A DNA stretch of 64,000 nucleotides from JADFOI01 sp965218935. GTDB lineage: Bacteria; Acidobacteriota; UBA6911; RPQK01; JADFOI01. Shown here in pieces: positions 1 to 6,584 of this stretch. Made by a program: the position numbers and the translations under genes. How positions within the stretch are numbered: position 1 is the first letter of the stretch; every line of letters begins with the position of its first letter. Under the pieces are notes generated by a model. It was not told the DNA's origin, did no database searches, and saw nothing but the letters and a program-made list of their open reading frames with translations. The stretch is from the NCBI GenBank assembly GCA_965218935.1, contig CBDCMH010000007.1, positions 682,001 to 746,000 of the forward strand, read 5' to 3'.

Positions 1-592
1 CCAGTTGTGCGGGATTGACGATGACGTGCATTTCACGAGGCTGTCCCCCAAAGAAGTTGGAGTTAGCCACTCCGGGTACCCGTTCCAACTCGGGCTCTAC
101 GAAATCGTTCACAAAATCGAAGAGTGAGGAAATCTCTCCTTCAAATCCGTTCTCCCTAGTGGGAAGAAGGGCGAACCAGGCAATCGCATTCTGGTCAACA
201 TTGGTGCTGGTGATAACCGGCTTTTCCGCCTCACTCGGATAAGAGGAAACCTGTTCCAGCCGATTGGCTACCCGCAAGAGTGCGGAGTCGATTCCGGTGC
301 CCACTAGAAAGGTCAGGGTCAGGGTACCGGTGCTGTCCCGGCTGGAACTCTCCATTTTGATGAGGCCTTCCAACGATTTCAGCTGTTCTTCTTGCTCATC
401 AATGATTTCCCGCTCAATTTCATGGGGGCTCGCTCCCGGCCACAAGGTGGTGATGAAAAGCTGAGGTCTTTCAACCTCAGGAGTCAACTGGACCGGAATA
501 CGGGAGAAGGCCAGTCCGCCGAATAAGACCAGCAGAATAACACCCACTGCCGTGGTCACGGGATAGCGAATGGCTTCCTGGATAATCTTCAC
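1..592 (-). CDS. RND-family efflux permease, N-terminal part (runs off the window)
   Basis: Inner-membrane proton-driven pump subunit of a tripartite RND exporter. The reading frame begins at a GTG at 592 and stays open to base 1, so only about 197 residues are present. The start reads MKIIQEAIRYPVTTAV, followed by a first transmembrane helix and then FSRIPVQLTPEVERP, the usual opening of AcrB/MexB-type proteins, with the GASPHEIE segment of the porter domain after it. The GTG overlaps the TGA of the upstream adaptor gene (GTGA), so the two are translationally coupled. Substrate cannot be inferred from this fragment; heavy-metal or drug/hydrophobe pumps are both possible. Confidence 0.88.
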   Translation of the reverse strand, partial: MKIIQEAIRYPVTTAVGVILLVLFGGLAFSRIPVQLTPEVERPQLFITTLWPGASPHEIEREIIDEQEEQLKSLEGLIKMESSSRDSTGTLTLTFLVGTGIDSALLRVANRLEQVSSYPSEAEKPVITSTNVDQNAIAWFALLPTRENGFEGEISSLFDFVNDFVEPELERVPGVANSNFFGGQPREMHVIVNPAQL

Positions 593-1689
593 GGAAAAGG
601 GTACTCCTGCTGCTCGCCTCGGACTTTCTGACCGTCCTGCAAGCGCTCATTTCCCTGGATGACAACCCGGTCACCGCTCTGAAGCGGCCCTTCTACTTGC
701 ACCCACTGTCCCACTCCAACCCCGGTTTGAACCGCAGTTCGGTGGACTGAACCATCCTCGCTCAAGAGGTAGACAATGTGCTGTGGGCCTTGGGTTACGA
801 CGGCATCTTTGGGAACGACTGTACTGATCTGGGAATCACCGATGGGAAGCGAGACTCGGGCCAGCATGCCGACTGCAATCCGACCACCGCGATTGGAAAT
901 GCTCAACTTTACGGGAAAGGTGCGTGCCTGGGGGTCGGCCCGGGGGATGACGGTTCGGATGACTCCATCAACTTCAACTCCCGGCAGCGACTCAAAACTG
1001 ATTCGAGCTTGAGATTTCGGCTTGAGGGCATCAAAGTATCGATCCGGAAGGTCCAGTGACACTTCCAGTCGCTCCAGCGACAGCAATTCCACCACCGCTC
1101 CTCCTTCTTGCAGCCACTCGCCTACCTGGGTATTCTCGCGGATCACCACTCCGTCATAGGGGGCCCGGATAGTCGTTTGCCCAATGTCGTCCTTGAATCG
1201 CTCGATCTCGGCCCTGAGCCGTTCGATTCGACCCTGCCAGGCATTGAACTCGAAAAGGGCTTCATCGAGCTGCTGCCGGCTGTAGACCCCCCCTTCGATC
1301 AGCTCACGAGCTCGCTCAAGTGTTCGTTCGGCCAGTTTGGTGCGGGCTTCGTCTTCCTTCAATTGGGCCACCGCCGCACGCAGCCTTAACTCCAAACCCG
1401 TTGCTCGAAGCTTGGCCAGAACCTGTCCCTGCTTGACCACCTGGCCTTCCCGAGCCAGGAAATCTTCAACCAGGCCCGAGATCTCACCGGCCACCGTACT
1501 GACCAGTCGGGACTCCACGGTACCCGGCAGTTGGACCGATTGTTGGATGCGGTGGGAACGCACTTCGGTGAACCGAATCAAGGCCTCGCCCGCAGATTGG
1601 GCCAGCAGAGGGAGAAGAGTGAAGGTCAAGACCAGGGTGTAGCGAAAAACCGAGACAAGCATGACTTTTATAACAGAACCATTATTCAT
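589..1689 (-). CDS. RND efflux periplasmic adaptor (HlyD/MFP family)
   Basis: Membrane-fusion protein that bridges the inner-membrane RND pump to an outer-membrane channel. It is 366 residues long with an N-terminal hydrophobic export signal ending near LLAQSAGEA. The first lipoyl half-motif (VEDFLAREGQVVKQG) is near residues 70-90, a charged coiled-coil hairpin spans about 95-170, and the second lipoyl half (TTIRAPYDGVVI) follows at about 170-185, then beta-barrel domains. An in-frame ATG at 1662 would give a shorter, more typical signal peptide; neither start has a clear ribosome site. The gene overlaps the downstream permease by 3 bases. No outer-membrane factor gene is in view. Confidence 0.9.
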   Translation of the reverse strand: MNNGSVIKVMLVSVFRYTLVLTFTLLPLLAQSAGEALIRFTEVRSHRIQQSVQLPGTVESRLVSTVAGEISGLVEDFLAREGQVVKQGQVLAKLRATGLELRLRAAVAQLKEDEARTKLAERTLERARELIEGGVYSRQQLDEALFEFNAWQGRIERLRAEIERFKDDIGQTTIRAPYDGVVIRENTQVGEWLQEGGAVVELLSLERLEVSLDLPDRYFDALKPKSQARISFESLPGVEVDGVIRTVIPRADPQARTFPVKLSISNRGGRIAVGMLARVSLPIGDSQISTVVPKDAVVTQGPQHIVYLLSEDGSVHRTAVQTGVGVGQWVQVEGPLQSGDRVVIQGNERLQDGQKVRGEQQEYPFP

Positions 1690-1736
1690 TTGGACAGTTG
1701 CAATACCACAGTCGCGATCAGAGAACTCTATTCTAC

Positions 1737-1984
1737 ATGGGTTCCGCTCTGGAGTCCCTTACCACTGACCCTGATCCCCAAGACATCCTCACGGCCAATC
1801 CCACGCATCAGGGCGTACGAGGGTACTTTTCCATTGCCATTAACCCCCTCCAGGCGTAAGGGCAAGAAGCATTGGCTTACCATCCAGACAGAAGGCGACT
1901 ATGCAGTTCTGAAACTAGACAAGAAGAACTACAAGTTCATCAACGCAGCGTTCGAGGGTCACAGTGGCGTTGAAGTTGAATTTG
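1737..1984 (+). pseudogene. Decayed small protein gene with PH-like C-terminal segment, cut by the IS3 element
   Basis: Two adjoining frames look like pieces of one gene. An ATG at 1737 opens a 40-codon frame ending at TAA 1857. One extra base there moves the reading into the frame starting at 1861, which reads GKKHWLTIQTEGDYAVLKLD and continues to VEVEFV at the left end of the IS3-family element. The second piece resembles the C-terminal strand-helix part of small PH-like proteins often seen in this kind of genome. This is recognition by pattern, not by alignment. The likely history is a one-base insertion plus truncation by the IS; a real short gene at 1737-1859 is the alternative. Confidence 0.4.
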
Positions 1985-2140
1985 TGTATCCCGTCAGCGA
2001 AAGTGGGACACATAGGGCCGAGAGTTAAGAGAGAGTTGGAAGGTTTGAGGGGGTGAGATCTCACCCCCTCAAAGGGCTGATCTTGACAGCCCATCAGAGC
2101 AAGCCGATGCTGGTCATGGCACAACCAAAAGGAGAACGCT

Positions 2141-2467
2141 ATGACCACAGACGTCGTCAAACAGATCCGTAGGGCCACCCGCCGGAGATTCACGGCCGAA
2201 GAGAAGATCCACATCGTTTTGGAGGGGCTCCGCGGAGAGATTCCCGTCACCGAACTGTGCCGCAAAGAAGGGATTCAACCTTCGATCTACTACAAGTGGT
2301 CCAAGGCCTTCCTGGATTCGGGCAAAAACGGTCTAACCCGGGAGACCCAACGGAATGCGACTTCCGGTGAGGTGCGTCGCTTGAAGGAGGAGAATGAGGC
2401 CTTGAAGAAGGCGGTGGCCGAGACGGTAGTGGAGAACCAAAAGCTAAAAAAAAGTTTGGGCCTGTAA
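2141..2467 (+). CDS. IS3-family transposase OrfA (helix-turn-helix subunit)
   Basis: DNA-binding subunit of the IS3-type transposase, 108 residues. The start region RRRFTAEEKIHIVLEGL and the following ELCRKEGIQPSIYYKWSKAF form the helix-turn-helix that recognises the element ends. The C-terminal 35 residues (EVRRLKEENEALKKAVAE) form a leucine-zipper-like coiled coil used for multimerisation. An AAAGGAG-type ribosome site precedes the ATG. The frame ends at 2467 just after an A8 run that can shift ribosomes into the orfB frame. Confidence 0.92.
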   Translation: MTTDVVKQIRRATRRRFTAEEKIHIVLEGLRGEIPVTELCRKEGIQPSIYYKWSKAFLDSGKNGLTRETQRNATSGEVRRLKEENEALKKAVAETVVENQKLKKSLGL

Positions 2468-2470
2468 GGC
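2446..2470 (+). promoter_or_regulatory. Probable programmed -1 ribosomal frameshift site
   Basis: Near the end of orfA the sequence has eight A in a row (2446-2453), read as CTA AAA AAA AGT in the orfA frame. Slipping back one base places the ribosome in the orfB frame, which is free of stops from here through the orfB ATG at 2488. A short hairpin (GCCT-gta-AGGC, 2461-2470) follows. This is the classical IS3 arrangement for making an OrfAB fusion transposase; the efficiency cannot be judged from sequence. Confidence 0.7.
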
Positions 2471-2487
2471 GAAGGAGGTATCAGAGG

Positions 2488-3486
2488 ATGCTCAGCGAGC
2501 ACAAGCTGGAAGTTTTAAGGACAGTGGAGGCCTCCGAGTTACCGGTCCGGGAGGTGCTGGATCAACTCGAGATCCCCCGCTCGACCTACTATCGCTGGAG
2601 ACACCACTTTCGAAAGAGGGGGTTGGCAGGCTTGCGGGACCGTCCCCCAGGATCAGGACGGGTTTGGAATCAGATCCTGCCCAAAGAACGGGACCGAATC
2701 CTGGAGATGGCGCTGCTGTTTCCAGAGTGGTCCTCACGAGAAGTGAGCTGCCAGGTGACGGATAGGTGCGGGTTTACGGTCTCGGAATCCTCGGTCTACC
2801 GGATTTTGAAAGCGGAAGGGCTGATTCGGGAGGTTCAACTCCGGAGCTTTCCAGCCGAATCGGAATATCGAATCAAGACGACCCGACCCAACCAGCAGTG
2901 GCAAACGGATGCGACCTATCTTCTGGTCAAGAACTGGGGCTGGTACTATCTGATCTCAGTACTGGATGACTTTAGCCGGAGGATCCTGGCCTGGGGACTT
3001 CACACGGCCATGCGTGCTGGAGACTTCAGCCAGGTGGTCGAGGCGGCTTGTGAGAGAACGGGTGTGGAACAGGCTCCGTTGTCTGATCGGCCCCGGCTGG
3101 TGACAGACCGCGGACCGGCTTTGATCTCCAAAGACTTTGGTCAGTATCTGGAGACCAAGGGACTGGGCCACATCCTGGCCTCACCCTATCATCCCCAGAC
3201 CAACGGGAAGATCGAACGCTACCATCGTTCCTGCAAGGAACGCATCAACCTAATGGTCTGGGAGACACCCGAGGAGTTGGAGCGAGAAATCGCGGTCTTT
3301 ATCGACTACTACAACTCCAGGCGCTATCACGAGGCCCTGGGTAACGTCACACCCGATGACATGTACTTCGCAAGACGAGATTCCATCCACACAAAAAGGA
3401 GAAGATTGAAAGGAGTCACCCTTGCCCGTCGGCAGGCGATCAATGCTAAACTAGCCCGATCAGCATCGGTTCCCACTGTCTCTTAG
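2488..3486 (+). CDS. IS3-family transposase OrfB (DDE integrase core)
   Basis: Catalytic subunit, 332 residues. An N-terminal helix-turn-helix (residues about 16-45) is followed by the retroviral-integrase-like fold. The acidic triad is visible as D141 (QWQTDATY), D207 (LVTDRG) and E243 (NGKIERYH), giving the DD(35)E spacing. The gene has its own GGAGG ribosome site at 2474-2478 and ATG, so it may be made alone as well as by frameshifting from orfA. The frame appears intact and the element may be active. Confidence 0.93.
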   Translation: MLSEHKLEVLRTVEASELPVREVLDQLEIPRSTYYRWRHHFRKRGLAGLRDRPPGSGRVWNQILPKERDRILEMALLFPEWSSREVSCQVTDRCGFTVSESSVYRILKAEGLIREVQLRSFPAESEYRIKTTRPNQQWQTDATYLLVKNWGWYYLISVLDDFSRRILAWGLHTAMRAGDFSQVVEAACERTGVEQAPLSDRPRLVTDRGPALISKDFGQYLETKGLGHILASPYHPQTNGKIERYHRSCKERINLMVWETPEELEREIAVFIDYYNSRRYHEALGNVTPDDMYFARRDSIHTKRRRLKGVTLARRQAINAKLARSASVPTVS

Positions 3487-3526
3487 CTTGGAACCCCAAA
3501 TGTCCCATTCTCGCTGAAGACGTACA

Positions 3527-3762
3527 GTACTAGTGTTGTTTAGGGTTCTGTTTTCGAAATCTGAATAACCATAGAAACCTTCAAACATTATTTCATTATT
3601 CTTAGCAATTAAAACATTTCCGGAGTAAACATTAGCATCTATATAAGGTTGAATGTATTCATCAATATATTTTGAATATTATGTCGTTGTTTCAAGTTTG
3701 TTTGTTTGAGAAAAACAGTTTACGGCAAACAAAAAAGAAATCGTAATAGATAGGTATTTCAC
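3527..3762 (-). pseudogene. Truncated serine hydrolase (class C beta-lactamase-like), N-terminal remnant
   Basis: A GTG at 3762-3760 with AGGAG nine bases upstream opens a protein with a lipoprotein/Sec-type signal (KYLSITISFLFAVNCFSQ). About 27 codons in, an in-frame TAA interrupts it, after which the same frame continues IDEYIQPYIDANVYSGNVLI and FEGFYGYSDFENRT, the typical opening of beta-lactamase/transpeptidase-like serine hydrolases. The SxxK region and everything after it are missing because the IS3-family element abuts at 3526. The stretch is strikingly A+T rich compared with its surroundings and resembles genes of Bacteroidota, suggesting transfer followed by decay. Confidence 0.7.
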
Positions 3763-3919
3763 TAGAATTTACTCCTCGGTCAATAGACTCTTATGGCTTT
3801 ACGGGCCGAGACAACTGGTTGAGTATCCCGAACTGCTTAGGCTACCTGAGCGTCGTCATCATTTAGAGACCTCAATGCCGGGGGTCCCACTTTTGAGCCT
3901 TTGTGGTTTCCTGTGAGGC

Positions 3920-4210
3920 TTAGGATGCGCGTACAGATAACCCTTTTAGGTATTCTTCATCGAGGTAGCACCAGCCCCATTCTTGCCCTGGTTCCACTGA
4001 CTGGATAATCGGGTGTTTGGTTGTTTCGTAGTGTTCGCGTGCGTGTTGATGTTCGGAGGAATCGCAACATCCTACGTGTCCGCAAGTCAGGCACATGCGC
4101 AACTCCACCCAGGAGCTGCCTATTTGTAGGCATTCGTCACACCCTTTCACTTCATCCGGTTTCTCTGTGATTTTGATCTGATTTACATGGTCACAGGTTG
4201 TGAGGACCAC
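3920..4210 (-). CDS. UBP-type zinc finger domain protein
   Basis: Small 96-residue protein made almost entirely of a ZnF-UBP domain. Paired Cys/His ligands are visible in CDHVNQI, GCDECLQIG, RMCLTCGHVGCC and HQHAREHYETTKHPI, followed by the domain's typical WGWCYLDEEYL. In eukaryotes this domain binds the ubiquitin C-terminus; the free-standing bacterial versions have no established role that I can name. The start is a GTG at 4210 with AGGAGG six bases upstream. The gene is alone, with an IS1182-type element starting about 100 bases upstream of its start. Confidence 0.85.
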   Translation of the reverse strand: MVLTTCDHVNQIKITEKPDEVKGCDECLQIGSSWVELRMCLTCGHVGCCDSSEHQHAREHYETTKHPIIQSVEPGQEWGWCYLDEEYLKGLSVRAS

Positions 4211-4311
4211 GGTACACCTCCTCTGTCTTTATTCCGTTCGACTGTGCCCCGTGACTTGTGTAGATAGTAGACCGTCAGGGGGTTAAAGGCAACGGGTGGG
4301 AAACGGCAAGC

Positions 4312-5764
4312 CTAGCAGCCCGTGGTGGAAGTACATTTTCTGAGCTCAGGTGGTACCCACCGGTGGAAGCAGCGAAGGGATCGCTGAGTTGGGTTTTTCG
4401 GGCCAAGCAGCCGGAATCAGTCCGAACAGGCCCTTAAGACGCTTGAACAGCGACAAAATCAGTAGCATCAGGGCGCAAATCCGCCCCTGCAGACCCCGCG
4501 GCGTTCCCACACCCAGGCTCTGACGCATCAGCATCCCCAGATTGAAGGCGCTCACCTGGATCAGCAGTCGCTTCAACACATTCTCATGTCCCCGTACATG
4601 CATCCGTCTCATCCCTCCGCTCCCGTACAGATGCGCACAGGGTCGCTCCAGCTGCTCTCCTCGTTGCCGCAGCAGCCGCTGCCCTCGCTCTCCCCGGATG
4701 CGCCGCCGATTCGCATACACCGCTTCCTGCCCCTGCCGGTCTCCTCGCCAGCGTCGCTTCCCTCGCCTCGGTTCGCTCACATAGCTGCGCAGTCCCACCG
4801 CATCCAGGTCCACCATCCGCTGCGTGCTGTGATACCCCTTGTCGGCCACCACCTCTTCGATGCCTCGTCCCTCCGGCAGCGCTTGTTCCACCTTCTCGGC
4901 CGCTTCCGTCAGGGTCTTCACCATGGTCTGCGTGTCCCCTCGATCGGCTCCCTGTACCGTCACCGAGACAATCGCTCCGGTCTCCAGATCCACTGCATGC
5001 TCCGCCTTGTGCGCCAGGTGCGTCCGCCCGTCCTTCATTCTGGTAATCCGCGCATCCGCATCATGCGGGTGCTTCCAAACCCGGTTCGATCCTTTGCCCG
5101 TGCGCTTGCGGTCCAGTTTGGCCAGATCTTCCCGTCGCGGCGTCTCAATCCCGGAGGCTTTCGCCAGCTCCATCAAAAACTCTTCATACCCCTGCTCGCT
5201 GTCCCGGCGCACGATGCTGCGCAGCGCTGCATTCGCTTCCAGCGTAGTGGCATCGATGCCGATCGTCTTGCCCCGCAGCAGGCCGCTCGCCCCGATCCGC
5301 TTCAGTACCCAGTCAAAGACTGCTTCGTGGGTAGCCACATCGATCAGTCGTCGGGTTCGGGAGATCGTGGAGTGATCAGACGGCGACTCGCTCAGTTTCA
5401 ATCCCAGAAACTCTCGCAGTGCCAGAGAATCAGCTGCTCTCCAGGCTATTCCTCGTTCCGATCCGATCCCTTCGAAATACCCCACCAGCAGCAGCCGAAA
5501 GTACACTCCCGGAGCCAGGCTCGGTCGCCCCATCTTGTCTGCATAGAACTTCGCACACAGTCCCTCCACGAAGTCGTCAAAGCCGTGTTCGTTGAAAAGG
5601 CCATTCAGTCTTTCGTAGAAGGGATGGCCGGCGGTGCGGGGCAGCTCACTGGTGGCGACCCACAGGTCTTCTTGCTGTCGACGTTTCTTTTTCCCCATTG
5701 CCATGGGGTCACTCTAGTGTCGCTGTGTGACCCCTTATCCTCGACTTTCACCACGGACTGCTAG
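4312..5764 (-). mobile_element. IS1182-type insertion sequence, complete
   Basis: About 1.45 kb. Terminal inverted repeats are CTAGCAGCCCGTGGTGGAAG at 4312-4331 and, read inward from the right end, CTAGCAGTCCGTGGTGAAAG at 5764-5745, with two mismatches in 20. Both ends carry CTAG, which could either be the outer part of the repeats or a 4-bp target duplication. The single transposase gene fills most of the element. Its right end lies at the stop codon of a truncated tyrosine recombinase gene. Confidence 0.82.
4346..5704 (-). CDS. IS1182-family transposase
   Basis: DDE transposase of 452 residues. The N-terminal part contains the DUF772-type segment (LAPGVYFRLLLVGYFEGIGS, then SLALREFLGL and DHSTISRTRRL). 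The RNase H-like catalytic core follows, with likely acidic residues in GKTIGIDATTLEANAA and EEVVADKGYHS and the late glutamate in RGHENVLKRLLIQ. The C-terminus is basic and hydrophobic. The frame is uninterrupted, so the copy may be functional. A long open frame on the opposite strand is an artefact of its codon composition. Confidence 0.92.
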   Translation of the reverse strand: MAMGKKKRRQQEDLWVATSELPRTAGHPFYERLNGLFNEHGFDDFVEGLCAKFYADKMGRPSLAPGVYFRLLLVGYFEGIGSERGIAWRAADSLALREFLGLKLSESPSDHSTISRTRRLIDVATHEAVFDWVLKRIGASGLLRGKTIGIDATTLEANAALRSIVRRDSEQGYEEFLMELAKASGIETPRREDLAKLDRKRTGKGSNRVWKHPHDADARITRMKDGRTHLAHKAEHAVDLETGAIVSVTVQGADRGDTQTMVKTLTEAAEKVEQALPEGRGIEEVVADKGYHSTQRMVDLDAVGLRSYVSEPRRGKRRWRGDRQGQEAVYANRRRIRGERGQRLLRQRGEQLERPCAHLYGSGGMRRMHVRGHENVLKRLLIQVSAFNLGMLMRQSLGVGTPRGLQGRICALMLLILSLFKRLKGLFGLIPAAWPEKPNSAIPSLLPPVGTT

Positions 5765-5895
5765 CCCAATGATCGGTCCAGCTGTTCCACAGCTTTTCTG
5801 AGATGCTCCGGTGATAGGTGCGAATAGCGTGCTGTCATTGCCGGTGTTTTATGCCCCAGGAGTTCTTGAACGGTCCGTTGATTCTGTCCTGCCAG
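5761..5895 (-). pseudogene. Tyrosine recombinase (phage-type integrase), C-terminal remnant
   Basis: Only the last 44 codons remain: LAGQNQRTVQELLGHKTP followed by AMTARYSHLSPEHL, with the nucleophilic tyrosine in ARYSHL and the conserved LGHK histidine. A TGA at 5898-5896 blocks the frame upstream and no other part of the catalytic domain is found nearby. The stop codon TAG at 5763-5761 falls in the CTAG at the IS1182-type end. It is a trace of a former integrated element in this scar zone. Confidence 0.75.
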
Positions 5896-5907
5896 TCAAT
5901 GGACACG

Positions 5908-6072
5908 CTACCGCCGGTGGGGTGTGATCTCCTCGAGCAGAAAGTGTTCGAGCTGGGCTGTATCCTCCAGGAAACCCTCCAGTTGAGGATAAGAAATGCG
6001 GAACTCCAGAGGCTCGATGCGATGATGCTCCAGCGAGACCAACAGATGATCCGTTTCCTCTCTCAGTTCCAT
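5908..6072 (-). CDS. Possible small protein of unknown function
   Basis: A 54-codon frame from ATG 6072, with content such as HRIEPLEFRISYPQLEGFLE that looks protein-like but is not recognised. The open frame actually extends upstream without a stop to base 6159, immediately after the TAA of the neighbouring AhpD-like gene and in the same phase, giving 83 sense codons. So it may be the decayed tail of a longer protein, a readthrough extension, or a separate gene whose true start is not ATG. No ribosome site is obvious. Confidence 0.3.
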   Translation of the reverse strand: MELREETDHLLVSLEHHRIEPLEFRISYPQLEGFLEDTAQLEHFLLEEITPHRR

Positions 6073-6159
6073 CCGAACATCTGAACCGAGATGAAAGAGG
6101 CAGAACAGATCCAGTTTCTCCTGGAATCTTGCTTTGAGTAGGGTTGGGTCGCTCAGAAT

Positions 6160-6525
6160 TTACTCGAAATGCTCCATCTGGAGCTTTTCGGCCAGAATGT
6201 CGGTTTGATCGACCACCGAGGCGGCAGCCACTCCCATGGAAATGGAGATAGCCTCACTGATCTCCTCTTTCGTGGCTCCGTATTGAATGGCCTTCTCCAT
6301 ATGCCCCTGCAGGCAGCCTGAGCAGTTAAAGCCCAGGGAGGCCGCAATGGAGATCAGTTCCTTCGTCTTTCGGTCAATTTGGGAGTTCTTATAAGTCTCC
6401 TTGTAGAACTTGAAGTAGATCCGCCGCATGCGGCTTTCCACCATGGTGTAGGAGGGCCACTTCTCAGCTCCCGCCTTGTTCTCCTGATCCTGCGGTTCTT
6501 CAGGTGGTGCTGATGGTTCTGCCAT
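6160..6525 (-). CDS. Carboxymuconolactone decarboxylase/AhpD-like protein
   Basis: Small helical protein of 121 residues in the carboxymuconolactone decarboxylase superfamily. It carries the AhpD-type redox motif CxxCxxxH: C68, C71 and H75 in FNCSGCLQGHM, preceded by KTKELISIAASLG and followed by KEEISEAISISMG. AhpD-like members act as thiol-disulfide partners in peroxide defence, so a redox role is likelier than ring decarboxylation. The N-terminus (about 20 residues) is proline- and glutamate-rich and probably disordered. It is divergent from lptD and not in an obvious operon. Confidence 0.85.
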   Translation of the reverse strand: MAEPSAPPEEPQDQENKAGAEKWPSYTMVESRMRRIYFKFYKETYKNSQIDRKTKELISIAASLGFNCSGCLQGHMEKAIQYGATKEEISEAISISMGVAAASVVDQTDILAEKLQMEHFE

Positions 6526-6584
6526 GAGTCAAGAAAGATTAGCATTAGTTGATCCTACTGTCCAGACAGAGCTATCTTTATCTC

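Larger units (their letters stand above)
1985..3526 (+). mobile_element. IS3-family insertion sequence, complete
   Basis: The element is about 1542 bp. Both ends begin TGTA when read inward: the left end shows TCAGCGAAAGTGGGACA at 1994-2010, and the right end read in reverse shows TCAGCGAGAATGGGACA at 3517-3501. The 26-bp terminal repeats share 20 positions. It carries orfA and orfB in the -1 arrangement typical of the family. I see no direct duplication of flanking bases, and the genes on the two sides are unrelated, so the present junctions may result from deletion next to the element or recombination between copies. Confidence 0.85.

Noticed and set aside
4586..5764. A 392-codon open frame on the plus strand across the IS1182-type element
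   Set aside because: It lies antisense to an intact transposase with clear family motifs; the translation is rich in His, Pro, Ser and Arg with no recognisable domain, as expected of a composition shadow.
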